The notes under the pieces: generated by a model | What the model saw: the letters and a program-made list of their open reading frames with translations, nothing else | What the model was told of the DNA's origin: nothing | Database searches by the model: none | Origin: Pochonia chlamydosporia 170 | Lineage: Eukaryota; Ascomycota; Sordariomycetes; Hypocreales; Clavicipitaceae | DNA: 64,000 nucleotides | Assembly: GCF_001653235.2 (NCBI RefSeq) | Contig: NC_035793.1 | Coordinates: forward strand, 3,968,001-4,032,000 | Reading direction: 5' to 3' | Shown: positions 12,801 to 25,623 of the stretch, piece after piece | Layout of the letters: every line of letters starts with the position of its first letter | Position numbering within the stretch: position 1 is the stretch's first letter | Translations under genes and position numbers: made by a program

Positions 12801-15800
12801 CAAGTCATTGTAGGCTTGTTCTCAATTTCTCTGAACCTCGCAAGAGGAGTTGACATAAAGAGGAAAGCAAAATCTGGTTCTACCAAAATGAGACCAGGAA
12901 ATGTTGTCGGTCGTGAAATCGTCCAAGCTTTGCTGAATTTCAAATTGTTACCTTGCTGTGATAGCTTACCCTAGAGCAGCTTTTTGTTTTGTGGTGGGAA
13001 GGAATATCGTCTCAACAACCCACGTCTCTTATTATGCAGGTAAGCAAGTTTGATAATGGGCTGTTTATATTGTATACATTTCACTGATAGTGGCCAAATG
13101 TTGGAGAGGGTTAAAAACAACGGACACCGAGGAACATGAGTTTGAAGGACCAGAGTTTTCTATTGCTCCTTGCTTCCCTCACGTACTTACCCGGCCCTCT
13201 TGTCGCCTGGCTTCAGAGTTGCTTTTCACACTCACAGCACGCAACCTCAAGATGTGAGACACAAACCACAATGGTGAAGTCAAAACGAACTCCCAGTTTC
13301 TATCGAGCTATTCCGAACCATTGCCATAGGATTTAAGAATCTGTTTTCTTGCAAGGGAAGCGCGGAGCTCTGTGCAATTGAACAAACCACAAACTTGTCA
13401 GCATACATGGATTTCACGTACAAAATCCACCGATTTTGAGCCGCTTCAAGCATCAGCGACGTATCAAGTCAGACGTGAAATTAGTTCTCGCCATTATGCG
13501 GAGCGCCGAGTTTTGATCCCTCAAGTGGCCCCGCTTGGTAATGATAAGATGAGTTGACAAACAAAGCGGCGAACTCCAAAATCAAAGGTTCTTGGAGAAA
13601 CTCCACCAGCCAAGACCGAGAAACAGCTACGGCACTACAATTCCGCGTGGAAGCAACGAGGCAGCGCTGGTTCGTGGTGATCACTGCACCGGTTCACTTG
13701 GCACGCATAAGAAGCTTTGAAAAACCCATATGAGCCCAAGCTGTCTGCTGACAACGGGTAAAGCAGTGGGCAGTACTTGTGGAGACTGATTGACGCGATG
13801 ATTTCCTTTCTCAGGGGCAACAAGAAGTCTCTGATCGATCCACGATCTACTCCGTCAAGCCTGAGCAAATTGGCTGTGAAGGAACACCGGCCCGGCAGCC
13901 CCATTCAACCGAGGACGGAGAATACAGATTGCAGCAGTTGAAAAGCGACGGACGCGGTTGCTGTTTCTGTTGTTGTTGGAGTCCAATGAAACATTACAAC
14001 ACTGTCACCGTTTTCTTTTGCGCCTGTTCATGGACATGGATCCCCGGGACACCAAGAACAACAGGGCTGCATGGGACACTCAATCTCAAATGATGGAAAC
14101 AGTGAACACGAATGCAAATGTCTGAATCAGTTGCGGCACTCACGGAATGGGCAACCGCCGAGCAGTTCTCAAATGAAGAGGGTGGGTGTTGCAAGGGGTC
14201 TCCAAATTTGTCTGGTTGAGCCTCATCCCTATCTCTCTCACCACGAGTTCCTGGACAATCGGCCGCCACAAAGAATGACATTTTTCCACTTTGTCTCGGG
14301 AAGGTTCTCGCTTAGATTTTGATCCGATTTGGATGAGATGCAATTTATTGAGCAAACACATTACAATTGTCCACTCAAATTAACGTGGAGGATAGAGCTT
14401 GAGCTGTTTGCAGTTGACAACTTGAACCAAGGCCGAAGCATGCAACAGGAGAGCAAAGTCGGTTTTTAGCACACAACACTTCTTGAACCACTTCCACAGA
14501 CTCTAGAACATGATTGCAAAACCATTCAAGTGGGTGCCAAGTCGAGCTGGAGTTGACGACCCTGGTCAACTTTTTCGCTAGTGTCTCTTAGCCCCTTGTG
14601 AGGCGGGATTTTTCTTACACATACCCTTGCAACAGGCCAACTTGGAAGCGCCAGAGGCGTCCCCAGAAGGTGAACGGACAATGATCCCTGCCAATCCTCG
14701 GACAAATCTCACTTCTCTCTGCCTTTTGTGGTGCTCAGGGCCGACGATGACTTGTCCAAATCCGCATGTTGTGGCGGTCGAGCCCATGGCGCAAGGGTTC
14801 GCAGCATTGTTCATGAAGCTCCTTGAGGCACCACGAGGTACCATGAAGATATCCCCTGCCCCTGACGATTCGGCGGCTGCCGGATTTGCACTGGTAACTT
14901 CCAAATTTTCCTGTGGTTCCTCGCTTGTACACTTCAAGTGACTCCCACCCCCGCTGTTGAAGTGGCGAGTACTACGGAGTACTGGGCTGAACGAACAGTT
15001 GTCAACACTCAACCTTCTGACTCGATCCGGATGGAAAAGATAAATTAATGCCAAGGGCATGGCCTGGAGAGGTTATCGACAGGATTAAACTTGAGCCTGA
15101 AAGGTGCGCTTATGTGCTAGAGGGCCGATCTGACAATTCACTAGCGGCATGATATGGCTCCTACATAACCAAGAAGCCATCCTGATGTGCTATAGAGCAA
15201 CGAGTTACCTGGGCTTGGTCCTGAATGTCGTGCTGGACCTACCAGACTGTTTTCTCTTGAAGATGAGTTGACCCACGGCCATGGATTCACACCGAAGTCA
15301 CGAAACGGTGGCATTGGTACCTTGCAGGATCATGAGAGGCACAACCCCAACTGGGTAATTCCTCGAATCGTCTTGTGGCCAAGCCAGGCCGGCTGCATTG
15401 GTGTGGTGGTCCTTCTCCTTCGATGGCCCAATGGACCAGATACGCCACCACACTTACATTCGAGACTAAACCTGTTCCTGAATATCAAGTCCATGCCTCA
15501 TGTGGGAGCCCTTACACGCCCGCACCAACGACCCGGGTTCTCGACTTTGTATTCGTCATGACCATGGTTGGAGGAAATGAGCATGCTCTCTCCCCACCTC
15601 TTCGTGAATGTTCCTCTGTACCAAGTGCCTGACGAAATGGGTCTGCTAGGCTAGCCCTGTTTGCTTTCACAGATGATGCTTATTGTCCGCGACGGTGAGC
15701 CTCATCATGCTGCACTTGCGGGTACACCGGCGCACCCAGAAGGGAAGTGTCCGAATCACAGAAGGTCTGGTGCCTCCATGGCTTGTGGGAGAGTAAGAGG

Positions 15801-16019
15801 CGTGACAAAATGGAGGGTATCCCTCCTCTGTCTTGACATGTCTTTTGCCTTCCTCAACTCTGTCTCTTGTCAGCTCCAGAGAACGGCTTGGTACTTGGCC
15901 GGCTTGCAAGCAATTTGTTTGCGTCCTTTCTTTGATCTTAGTATCATCACGCTCTTTACTCGGCTTCGGCCAACTTACAGTCTTTCCTTGCAAAAGTTGT
16001 GTGTGAACAATAAGTCGTC
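9824..16019. other. 6.2-kb gene-poor region
   Basis: No frame here resembles a known family and none is long. The best is a 160-codon ATG frame on the minus strand (15060 to 14578), which ends in a Cys/Lys-rich tail but is not longer than chance allows. I saw no transposon ORF, terminal repeats or tandem array. A TACGGAGTAC word lies at 14973-14982. The last few hundred bases are pyrimidine-rich and probably the chitinase leader. Confidence 0.5.
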
Positions 16020-18511
16020 ATGGCTGTCTCGTTTGCTGCTGGAATCGGCGGCGCCGCCGTCAACGCCTACTGGGTATGAAAGACAGTTTTTTCTCACTAT
16101 ATGGTAACCAACAGTACAGACAGTAACTGACATTCTATGGCAGGGCCAAACTGGCGGTTACTTCCTCCGTGACATCTGTGACACTGGAGTGAAATATGCC
16201 ACTGTTTCCTTCATCAACAACTCCCCGGAGAATGGCAACGGCTATCCGGGAAGCAACTTTGGCGCCAACTGTGCCGCCGAGGTCTACAACAACAACGGCA
16301 AGCCAACAAAACTGCTTAGTTCATGTACCTTTATCCAGCGGGATATTCCTTACTGCCAGGACAAGGGCGTCAAGGTTCTGCTGGCCGTCGGCGGTGCCCC
16401 TGTAGCGGGAACCAACTACACTGTGTCTTCTGAGGCCAAGGGCGTCGAATTCGCTGAGTTTCTCTACAATGCCTTCGGCCCTTACAAGAGCAGCTGGACT
16501 GGACCTCGTCCCTTTGACCAGGGACCTAATCAGCATGTTTCCGTGGATGGTTTCGACTTGGATCTTGAGGTGAAGGACAAAAACTGGAGTGAGTCTTGTA
16601 CCGACCGCTTTCCCCCTCCCTCTATATTGAACGATATTAACGCGAGACGGTTTAGGCAATAAGCCTTATATTGCCATGGTCAACTGGTGGCGCCAACAGA
16701 GCACCAAGTTGTTCATTACCGCTGCCCCTGAATGTGTCATTACCACCAAAGGTGGCAACACGAACCAGAATGATGATCTGATTGCCAATGCTCAATTCGA
16801 TGCTCTCTTTATCCAGTTTTACAACAACAAGGTGTGCGATGCTATCGCTGGCAATGACCTGGGCGATAAGTTCTCCTATGACACATGGGTCAGCAATATC
16901 CAGAGTGGTAAGAGCAAGGACGCCAAGATCTTCATTGGCCTCCCTGCCTCGCTCGATTCTGCCGGTTCTGGTTATATTACTCCCAAGGCCATGAAGGATC
17001 TTGTTTGCCAGTACAGCACCCACAAGAACTTTGGTGGTGTCTCTTTGTGGGACGGTACCCGAGGTTTGATTAACAAGGATATCCTCACTGGCAAGACCTA
17101 CGTCCAGAGCGCCGTTGAAGCCGTCAACTATATTTGCCAGGAGCCGCCCAAGACCACGACCACCAAGTCTACCTCCACCTCCACCTCCACCTCCACCAAG
17201 ACGACTTCGACGACTAGCAGCACCACGGTGAAGACGACAACCACCTCCACCACCACCACTTCTACCTCGTCTGCTAAGCCCACTACTACCAGCACAACGT
17301 CGACCAAGCCTACCTCGACCAGCACCACCTCTTCTAAGGCTACCACGACTACCAGCAGCACCACTGTGAAGACGACTACCACTTCTAGCACCACGTCCAC
17401 GAAGCCTACCTCAACCACCACTTCGTCTACTAAGTCTTCCACCTCTACAACTTCTTCCAAGCCTGCCACTACCAGCACCACATCTTCCAAGCCAGCTACC
17501 ACCACGACCACGTCGTCCAAGCCTGTGACAACCACCAGCACCACGTCTTCGAAGCCAGCTACCACGACGACGACGTCTTCCAAGCCAGCTACCACCACCA
17601 CCACCACCACCACATCCTCTAAGCCTGTGACAACCACCACCTCTGAGAAGCCCGCGACTACCACGACCACCACGTCTTCTAAGCCCGTGACAACTACCAC
17701 TTCTTCTGAGAAGCCGGATACGACCACCACCAAGACTTCTGCCACCGAGTCTACAACTACATCCGGTGCTGGCGTCACTAGCACTTCCTCCACGGTTACC
17801 CCAACTACCAGCAAGCCTGTCTCCTTGACGACGAGCACTGTCTACACCACCTCGGTCCACACCGTCACCAAGTGCCCTCCTACCGTGACCAACTGCCCTG
17901 TTGGCCACGTCACGACGGAGACTATTCCCCTGTACACCACGGTGTGCCCTGTCACCGAAACGGCTCACCCTCCCAAGCCCACGACGACCAAGGCTCCCGT
18001 CCTGACCACCAGCACTGTGTACACCACCAAGACTTACACCATCACCAAGTGCCCTCCCGCTGTGACCAACTGCCCTGTCGGCCATGTCACCACCGAGGTC
18101 GTCCCCGCGTACACCACGGTCTGCCCCGTTGAGGAGACTGAGACTGGCAATGTTCCCCAGCCTACCGGTCCTGCTCCCTTGACCACCAACACTGAGACAA
18201 GAACTCTTACCCGCACCGTCAAGGTCCAGGGCTCCAGCTCTCTCCAAACTCTGGTCCGCCCCACGGAGGTTCCCCAGCCTTCTGCCGAGGGCTGCTCTGG
18301 TCCCGGCTGCCCTGGTGTCACCAGCACTCCCGGCTCTGGCTGCACCGGCCCCGAGTGCCCTGGAGTTGCTATTCCCACCAACAGCTGGACCAGCTCCCCC
18401 GTCGGTCCCTCTGCTACCCCTAGCACTCCTGTCACCGCCGGTGCCTCTACTCTGGCTCTTGGCCTGACTGGTCTGGTTGCCATTGTCGCTGCTCAGCTGT
18501 TTGCCATGTAA
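16020..18511 (+). CDS. GPI-type class III (GH18) chitinase with Ser/Thr-rich stalk
   Basis: Three exons, 16020-16073, 16144-16588 and 16656-18511, give 784 residues with all phases closing. The GH18 domain (about 15-325) begins NAYWGQTGG and carries the catalytic DGFDLDLE at residues 153-160, with E160 as the expected proton donor. It hydrolyses chitin beta-1,4 links. Residues about 331-540 are a Thr/Ser stalk (repeats such as TTTSSKPATT), probably heavily O-mannosylated. Two Cys-containing repeats follow, near 557-605 and 617-665 (each with KCPPxVTNCPVGHVTTE). The end is a small-residue hydrophobic tail (STLALGLTGLVAIVAAQLFAM), a likely GPI-anchor signal. So a wall- or membrane-anchored chitinase for wall remodelling is likely. 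The N-terminus (MAVSFAAGIGGAAVNA) is a weak signal peptide with no basic residue; an upstream exon may be missing. Confidence 0.9.
17154..17780 (+). repeat. Degenerate Ser/Thr-coding minisatellite in the chitinase
   Basis: ACC/ACT/TCT-rich imperfect tandem repeats encode units like TTTTSSKPAT. Repeats of this kind change length easily by slippage. The opposite strand is open over 236 codons only because of this composition. Confidence 0.8.
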
Positions 18512-21500
18512 TTTGGGGTTCTTTTTAATTTTGGATAGCTGTTACTTCTAGACTTTCATAGTTGGTGTGGTAAATTCATTTTTATGGATCAAAGCGACTC
18601 GTGGATAATCTTGATTACCATTCTCGACGGACATTTTTCTTAAAATCTTTTCTTTTTAAATGACTTATGGGCTAGCTTGTTAAGGGCAGCATGTATAGAT
18701 ATTTCTTCCTCTGTTACTTGTTCTTGTGATTCGATGGTGCTCCCCTCTGATTTCCTTGTTCAACTGTAAACGGAAGTATAGTGCCACCCTACCATGGCAA
18801 GTCGTGTGAATATGGAAGACCGACGTAAGGAACTTGTAACCTTGATGTCAGTGAGAATGACTACATTTGTTGCCCCCTTCTCCGACAAGGGCCTAATTGC
18901 ATGCAATCCCTGATCGTGTGTTGAACCTACGACCGACTCAAGCTAAGTTATCGTAATATGATCCCTAATGACTGGATCATCGCGAGTATCTTGTATGATA
19001 TAGATTCCCAAAAAGAGCCCAGCACGAAGAAAAGTCTCTCGTGCCATAATCGTTGTATTCAATTCACCCATTTCTGTGAGACGGGTGACAGATGAGACGT
19101 TTTCTCTGCAAGTGATTTCGTCTTCCCCCGTTAAAGCATTAAGAACATTAATCACCGCTTTACATCACTGTGTATTTAAGCGAAGGGGAGTCCAGTCGCA
19201 CGCGTAAAGCTGGCGAATGAGCCCTGAAAGCAACGGAGATGAACTGTATGCTATTGATAGGTGAAAGTTGTGTGTCTGACTTTAGGATATCAAGATAAGT
19301 TTAGCGGCCAGCTCCGTACGAATACGTTGCCCCATTGAGACACAGGTCAGTAAAAAGCAGCACTGTTAACCCTCGTCTCTGGGCAATAAAATAGTCCCTG
19401 GGTGTGAAATGTTTGGCCATTTTGGAATCCTCGCCTTTTGCTGGGCCAGGCTGCATGTTGTCTCTGTAGGTTGCCCCACGGCCTGTGGCCTGTTGTAAAG
19501 CTTCCATTGCTGATTCATAGGACCAGACCAATGAACAGAGGTTGCTGGTAGTTTCCTGGGCGCTTTGTAAGTTATCAGTTTTGCGTAATAACTTGAAGAT
19601 TGGCCAGAATGTGTTTCTATAGGCCGTCTCGACTCTCCTATTTGCAACTGTGTCTCTGTTGTCTACACAGCCGCTTTGAGCTGGTGCTCATTAGCCTTTT
19701 TGCTACATGTACACTCCCCTTAGTTTGGTCCAAACTATCATGACACAAACTTGGGCATCATGCCTTGTTAAAGCAGTCAACTTCAGACCTGGTATAAGCC
19801 CAAACACAGGTTACTGATTCAACAACTCTCGCAGGAACGAATAATTTGTGAAACGCATGACGAGTACGTTATGCCTTTGGCCTGATATGCGATCTATGCC
19901 ATGATCACATATGCAAACGATTTTGCTAGTTTCTTCCGCGAACATGCGTCGCGAGACACGGGGTGCCATTCCACCGATAAACTTCAAATGATGTTGGCTT
20001 GAAACATGTAACGAATGAGTCAGTGTAGGACGGACGGGGATGAAGGATGGGTTAAAAAGGGTTCCGACATTTCCACCATGGAGCTGATGTGACCAAGTTG
20101 CAGCATGCCGCTTTTCCCTTTACATTGCGAGATACAATGCACTTAGTTTCTGGTCGGATGGGATTAGGGCAATTATGAGTGTGTTACTTCTATAAAGAGT
20201 TGCTGGGACAAAATTGTCCAAGGTGAAGTTACAGGCTCGAATCGTCAGCTCCGTTACTCCGTATATTCGAGGCTGCCAAACACATGCAGGAATCATGAAA
20301 TCATGGCATTGGCTCATCCGACATAACCCTGTCAACAAAATTGACCAACCGGAAGTTCTGTGCTGATCGGCACTTCCCTTGAACAGGGTTTCCTTACCAT
20401 GCCCAAAGCACGATGCAGATATAGTGGTTGTAGATTGCGAAATGGTCACAACCCCACGCGGAAACCCGGAAAGGCAACATCTCGCCGAAATGACGGAGCC
20501 GGAGACACACGGAGACACAGTAGCATGACAAGGTCGGAGCCCACTGTCCGCGGACTGTGGCTGATTTTGTGCTGGTAAGGTATGTTCGTCCTCAACTCCG
20601 CCCCGTGGGAAGTGATCGACGAGCTAGCGCATACGCATTTTGGTTTTCTGGTGGTTCTCGACTCTCGTGGGACGTCATTATTGTAACAGTTGACTAATCA
20701 GGCATGTGATGTTTTTGGAGTCGCAGCCAGTGTCGAAATATGTTTTGACTTCTTCATGATGTTTGAGAACCTGTATTCGGAGAAGTTCGGTCGGATTTAA
20801 GGTTAGGTTAAATTATCTGCAATATCTTCCAATTAGCATCAGCAACAATGGCGATGGTGTCTCGAAACGACGCAGCGGGTAAAGGGCCAAGGTGCGTCTG
20901 GTGGCAAGAAATTGCTCCATCCTTTGCGCACGTCAACAGCCAAAGCCACCCCCTGTTCGTTCACGTCTTGCATCCTTGTCCGTGGTTGGCTGCCTCTCAA
21001 GAATGAAAACGTCATTTCTCAACAGCGGCTTGGCTCTGCAGTCGAGACCACCAAGGCGAGTAAATCGTCGGCTGTGGCCAGAGGTCCAACAAAATGTCCC
21101 CAAACAAGCCAATGTTGGCTCATGGTTGCTCTTCAAGCTTCGTAGGGACTGCAAGCCTGGGCTGTTGCAATCCACCTGTTGACTGGGTTGAGCTGTAAGA
21201 ACTGGGATATCCCGCTTTCCAACGCAAAGCTTCCCCACCTTGCCCACAAAGAAGCTGTCCCTGGCTTTTTGTCGTCTGGTGTCTTCACATTCGCTTTTGG
21301 CAAAGGCAAAAAGGCAAGACTGCAACCACGGCCATACCCATACCCACGATCAAGTCGCCTTGCCACGTGCAATCAATCCTCTTACCGCCCTCGAGTATCG
21401 CTCCATCGCACTTTCCCATTTTAAACGTCACACTTGCACTCCGTACGTCGGACAAATAGAGCAACAGCTGTTCGAGGCTCCTTCCTCCCCTACGTTACTT

Positions 21501-21573
21501 GGTTTCTTGGCAGTTTGGGTAGGTGGCGGCTTCATCGTCGTCACTTCGTCACCCACAAAACAAGACAGCTGCC
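18512..21573. other. 3-kb intergenic region
   Basis: I found no gene here. Short frames on both strands (for example 20120-20518 minus and 20933-21325 minus) match nothing known. The chitinase 3' UTR occupies the left end. The right end, from about 21400, is pyrimidine-rich and should be the promoter and leader of the oxysterol-binding protein gene. A TACTCCGTA word lies at 20255-20263. Confidence 0.5.
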
Positions 21574-24500
21574 ATGTCGGAAGCTGGAGACAGGTGAGTA
21601 GAACCCTGTCAACGTTGGCATCTTCCCTCGGAGATTCAAATGTTATTCCGCATCTGCCTTCAATTCGCCTGCAGCTTCCCCTCCAGGCCGTGAACTGCTT
21701 CGGGATACCACATCATGATTGTCCTCTCGGCCTTTCTCCCCCTAGCTTGCTCCCCGCCCTTCCCCTCGGCAAGTTGCCCCAATCTTTTGGAGTCTCCTCG
21801 TTCGGTCTAGGGATATCTTTCATTTACTGACGGTCATCTCTTCACGTCAAATAGCACGCATAAGCGATCCAAGTCCGCGGCGGCCCTCTCGCTGCTTCGT
21901 CGCAGAGAAACTCGGGAAGACGAATCCGGCTCAGAAGACGGTCGTTCTGCAGCCGGCACCGCCTCTCCCAAACCCTCATCGAGACAGACTGGCACCCCAT
22001 TATCCCATCAAACTAGCACTCGCGGTCACAACTCGAAACTTTCAACGACATCCGCGATGCTTAACAGGGTTCCATCTGCGCAATCGCCTGCCACGGCATC
22101 GAAGGCTGGTTTGGTTCCTGGCCAGGGTGCTAGTTTGGAGCAGTCCGTTCGCAAATTCAGGGTTGTTGAAGCTCTGAGAAGCGGCGATACAGCTTCCATC
22201 TCTAAAGCGATTCGTGAAACTGCCGATAACGCACCCCGACCCAGCACCTCCTCCGTCGCAACCGTCAGTACCGGACCTCTCGAAGACACCACTATACTGC
22301 ATTTGGCTATTCAGTGCGCTGAATTCCCGGTTATTGAATTCGTTCTGTCGGAGAGTGCTGGCAGCGTCGACATAAATGCCAGAGACAAAGACGGCAACAC
22401 CCCACTGCATATCGCCGCCATTCAGGGCCGAACTCCAGTTGTGAAGCTCTTGTTGGAACAAAAGGACATCAATGATGCGATTGTCAACCTCCAAGGCAAG
22501 CTACCACTTGACTTGGCCAGAAGCCCAGAAATTTTTCAAATTCTTCAACTCTCACGCTCTCTTTTCACGGAGGCCAAAGTGAAACAGGTTCAGGAGTTGA
22601 TTGCTCATGGCGATTATGACACTCTGGCCCAAGTGCTTGAAGAGCCTCGACTGAAGACCGTGGTGGACATCAACAGTCCCGAATTTGCTTCGGAAGCTGT
22701 TACTGTTCAAACCGGCGGCACACTACTGCATGAAGCGGCGCGAAAAAAGAACACGCAACTCATCCAGATTCTCTTGCTGCATGGTGGCGATCCATTCCGC
22801 CGTGACCGCAAGGGCAAACTCCCACAATCCATCACTCACGACGACAATGTTAAGGCTATTTTGAAAAAGTCGCCCGCCGCCGTTGCAGCTCAAAGAGGAA
22901 TTCAAGAAAAGGCAGTCCTCGGTCACGCTGCATCTCAAGGTAACGCTACTGCTGGCCCAACAGACTTGATGGCTGGGCGCGAGGCTCGTGAGATGAAGGG
23001 GTACCTGAAGAAATGGACCAACTACCGCAAGGGTTACCAGTTGAGATGGTTCGTCTTGGAGGAGGGAGTGCTCAGCTACTACAAGCACCAAGATGACGCT
23101 GGTTCAGCCTGCCGTGGTGCAATCAACATGAAGATTGCTAAGCTGCATATGAGCGCCGATGAAAAGACCAAGTTTGAGATCATTGGCAAATCATCCGTCA
23201 AATATACACTCAGGGCGAACCACGAAGTCGAGGCTAAGCGATGGTTCTGGGCACTCAACAACTCCATACAGTGGACCAAGGACCAGGCCAAAGAGGAAGA
23301 AAAGCAGGCGGCTCGCAGCGCCGAGCTCCTCAAGATTGCCAAGGCTGAACAAAGCACGCTTTCGCTTCAAGAGACACACAGCGAGAGTGCGAGCCTGTCA
23401 GATTTACAACGTAGCACGTCGCAGCTGCCGAGCCGGACCACGTCGAACAATAGGATGTCACCACCAAAGGCTGACTTGGCAGTAGCGAGCACCATTGGCA
23501 GTCTAGATGACGATGAGTTTGCAGATGCAGCTACAGATGGCGATATCTCACGCATACACGGTAACGGAGGCCCGGTCATCCCTGGCGAGATTGACGACGA
23601 CGACGATTATGGTGATGATAGGAGCATGCGAGAAGAGCCACGAGCAACCAAGGACGCTCTTAATATCACTGCCCAGTCCGCAAAGATCCAGCTGGAAACC
23701 ATGTCTGGTGTCCACACGGCGCTCATGACACAACTGACGCAGAGCCCTGCTACGCCCCTATCAGACACACATGTCACTCAAGCGTTGTCAACTTACGATG
23801 CGGCAATTCGCAGTTTGTCGGGACTTGTCGGCGACTTGCTTCGAATTTCCAAGGACCGAGACGCTTACTGGCAGTACCGCTTAGACCGAGAGGCTAATCT
23901 GCGCCGCATGTGGGAGGACAGCATGCAGCAGGTGGCTCGCGAGCATGAAGAGCTCGAAGCGCGAATGGGCGAAGCGGAGGAGAAGCGGCGACTAACAAAG
24001 AAGGCTCTGCGTGAGGTTATCGAGGCTGGTGGGGTGTCCGGTGCTGGTACGCCAGTAACAGAGGCGCTGGAAGAGGAGAAGGATGTTACAGCGAAATCAC
24101 CCACCAGAACCCTCGGACGCAAACCTACTGCCCTTGACCAGCTTGGTGAACTGTCGGAGAGCGAATCTGGAGACGAGGACGAATTTTTCGATGCGGTGGA
24201 CGCTGGGCATGTCGAAGTCACTGAAATGCCACACGACACTGCCGAGCCTCAGAAGAAGGATGTGATTGTGTCTGGCATTGATATCAGCCCTTCATTCAAG
24301 GGTTACGAGAACGGTATCCGACACAGACTCAAGATGGATGCGGACGACCGTCCCAAGATTTCTCTCTGGGTCAGTAGTTGTATTTTTACCCACATCCCCC
24401 TGACTGCACACTGACAATACTGTTCACAGGGCATCCTGAAATCCATGATTGGAAAGGATATGACAAAGATGACCTTGCCGGTATCATTCAATGAGCCGAC

Positions 24501-25623
24501 ATCGCTGCTTTACCGTTGTGGTGAAGACATGGAGTATGCTGACCTTCTGGATCTGGCCGCAGAGCGCACAGATTCGATTGAACGGCTTGTATACGTTGCG
24601 GCTTTTGCTGCCAGTGAGTATGCATCGACGATTGGGCGCGTAGCCAAGCCATTCAACCCGTTGCTGGGGGAGACATTTGAATACGTGAGACCAGATAAGA
24701 ATTACCGCTTCTTCATCGAACAAGTGAGCCACCATCCCCCTGTTGGAGCAGCGTGGGCTGAGTCGCCAAACTGGGAATACTGGGGCGAATCTGCCGTCAA
24801 GTCCAAGTTTTATGGCAAATCGTTCGACATCAACCCTCTCGGTACCTGGTTCTTAAAGCTGAGGCCTATCACGGGCGGAAAAGAAGATCTATATACATGG
24901 AAAAAGGTCACGTCGTCTGTCATTGGTATCATCACTGGAAACCCCACCGTCGACAATTACGGCCCGATGGAAATCAAGAATTGGACGACTGGTGAGGTGG
25001 CCATCCTGGATTTCAAAGCCCGCGGTTGGAAGGCATCCAGTGCTTACCAGATCTCTGGTAAGGTTCTCGATGCTGACGGCAACGTACGGGTCAGTCTGGG
25101 TGGGCGTTGGAACTCGAAGCTTTATGCTCGTTTAACCCCCGGATATGAGGCGTCAGTCGATGAATTGAAGGATGCTGGACCTTTGCATAAGGGTGCCATG
25201 AACGACCCAACTCGAGCCTATTTGGTTTGGGAGGCCAATCCCCGACCTCAAGGCATCCCATTCAACCTGACGCCTTTTGTATTGACATTTAACCACATTG
25301 ACGACAAACTGAGACCATGGATAGCACCGACGGATTCGCGCCTTCGGCCGGATCAGCGTGCCATGGAGGATGGCGAATACGACTTTGCTGCTACTGAGAA
25401 GAATCGATTGGAGGAAGCCCAGCGAGCAAGACGAAGACTCCGCGAGTCAAGTGGTGAAGAGTTTGTTCCAGCTTGGTTTAGTAAAGAAACCTGCGAGATC
25501 ACAGGGGAGTCATATTGGAAGTTCAATGGCAAATACTGGCAGCAGCGCGAAAAGGCTGGACCAAGCGGGGATCCAATGGCATGGGCAGGACTAGAGCCGA
25601 TCTTTGAAGACGCCAAGCAATAG
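21574..25623 (+). CDS. Long oxysterol-binding protein (Osh1/Osh2 type): ankyrin, PH, FFAT, ORD
   Basis: Three exons, 21574-21593, 21855-24369 and 24430-25623, encode 1242 residues. The first exon is only 20 nt (MSEAGD plus two bases); the second intron rejoins ISLW to [11 protein letters not shown]. Ankyrin-like repeats lie near 150-230 and 295-330. A PH domain ([20 protein letters not shown]) spans about 386-482. A FFAT-like motif, EFFDAVD after an acidic run, is at 783-789. The lipid-transfer ORD fills the last 400 residues and holds the family signature EQVSHHPP near 942-949. Known long Osh proteins carry sterol or PI4P between membranes at ER contact sites: the FFAT motif binds VAP in the ER and the PH domain binds phosphoinositides on Golgi or plasma membrane. 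All parts look intact. Confidence 0.95.

Noticed and set aside
17128..17838. 236-codon Val-rich open frame on the minus strand across the chitinase stalk
   Set aside because: It is the mirror of the ACC/ACT-rich Ser/Thr repeats; such composition removes stops on the opposite strand. The plus strand codes a clear chitinase.
17411..18247. 278-codon Gly/Arg-rich frame on the minus strand
   Set aside because: Also a shadow of the chitinase exon, with low-complexity composition.
18943..19155. 70-codon minus frame with protein-like composition (GTG start)
   Set aside because: No ATG near the start, no homology I recall and too short to exclude chance.
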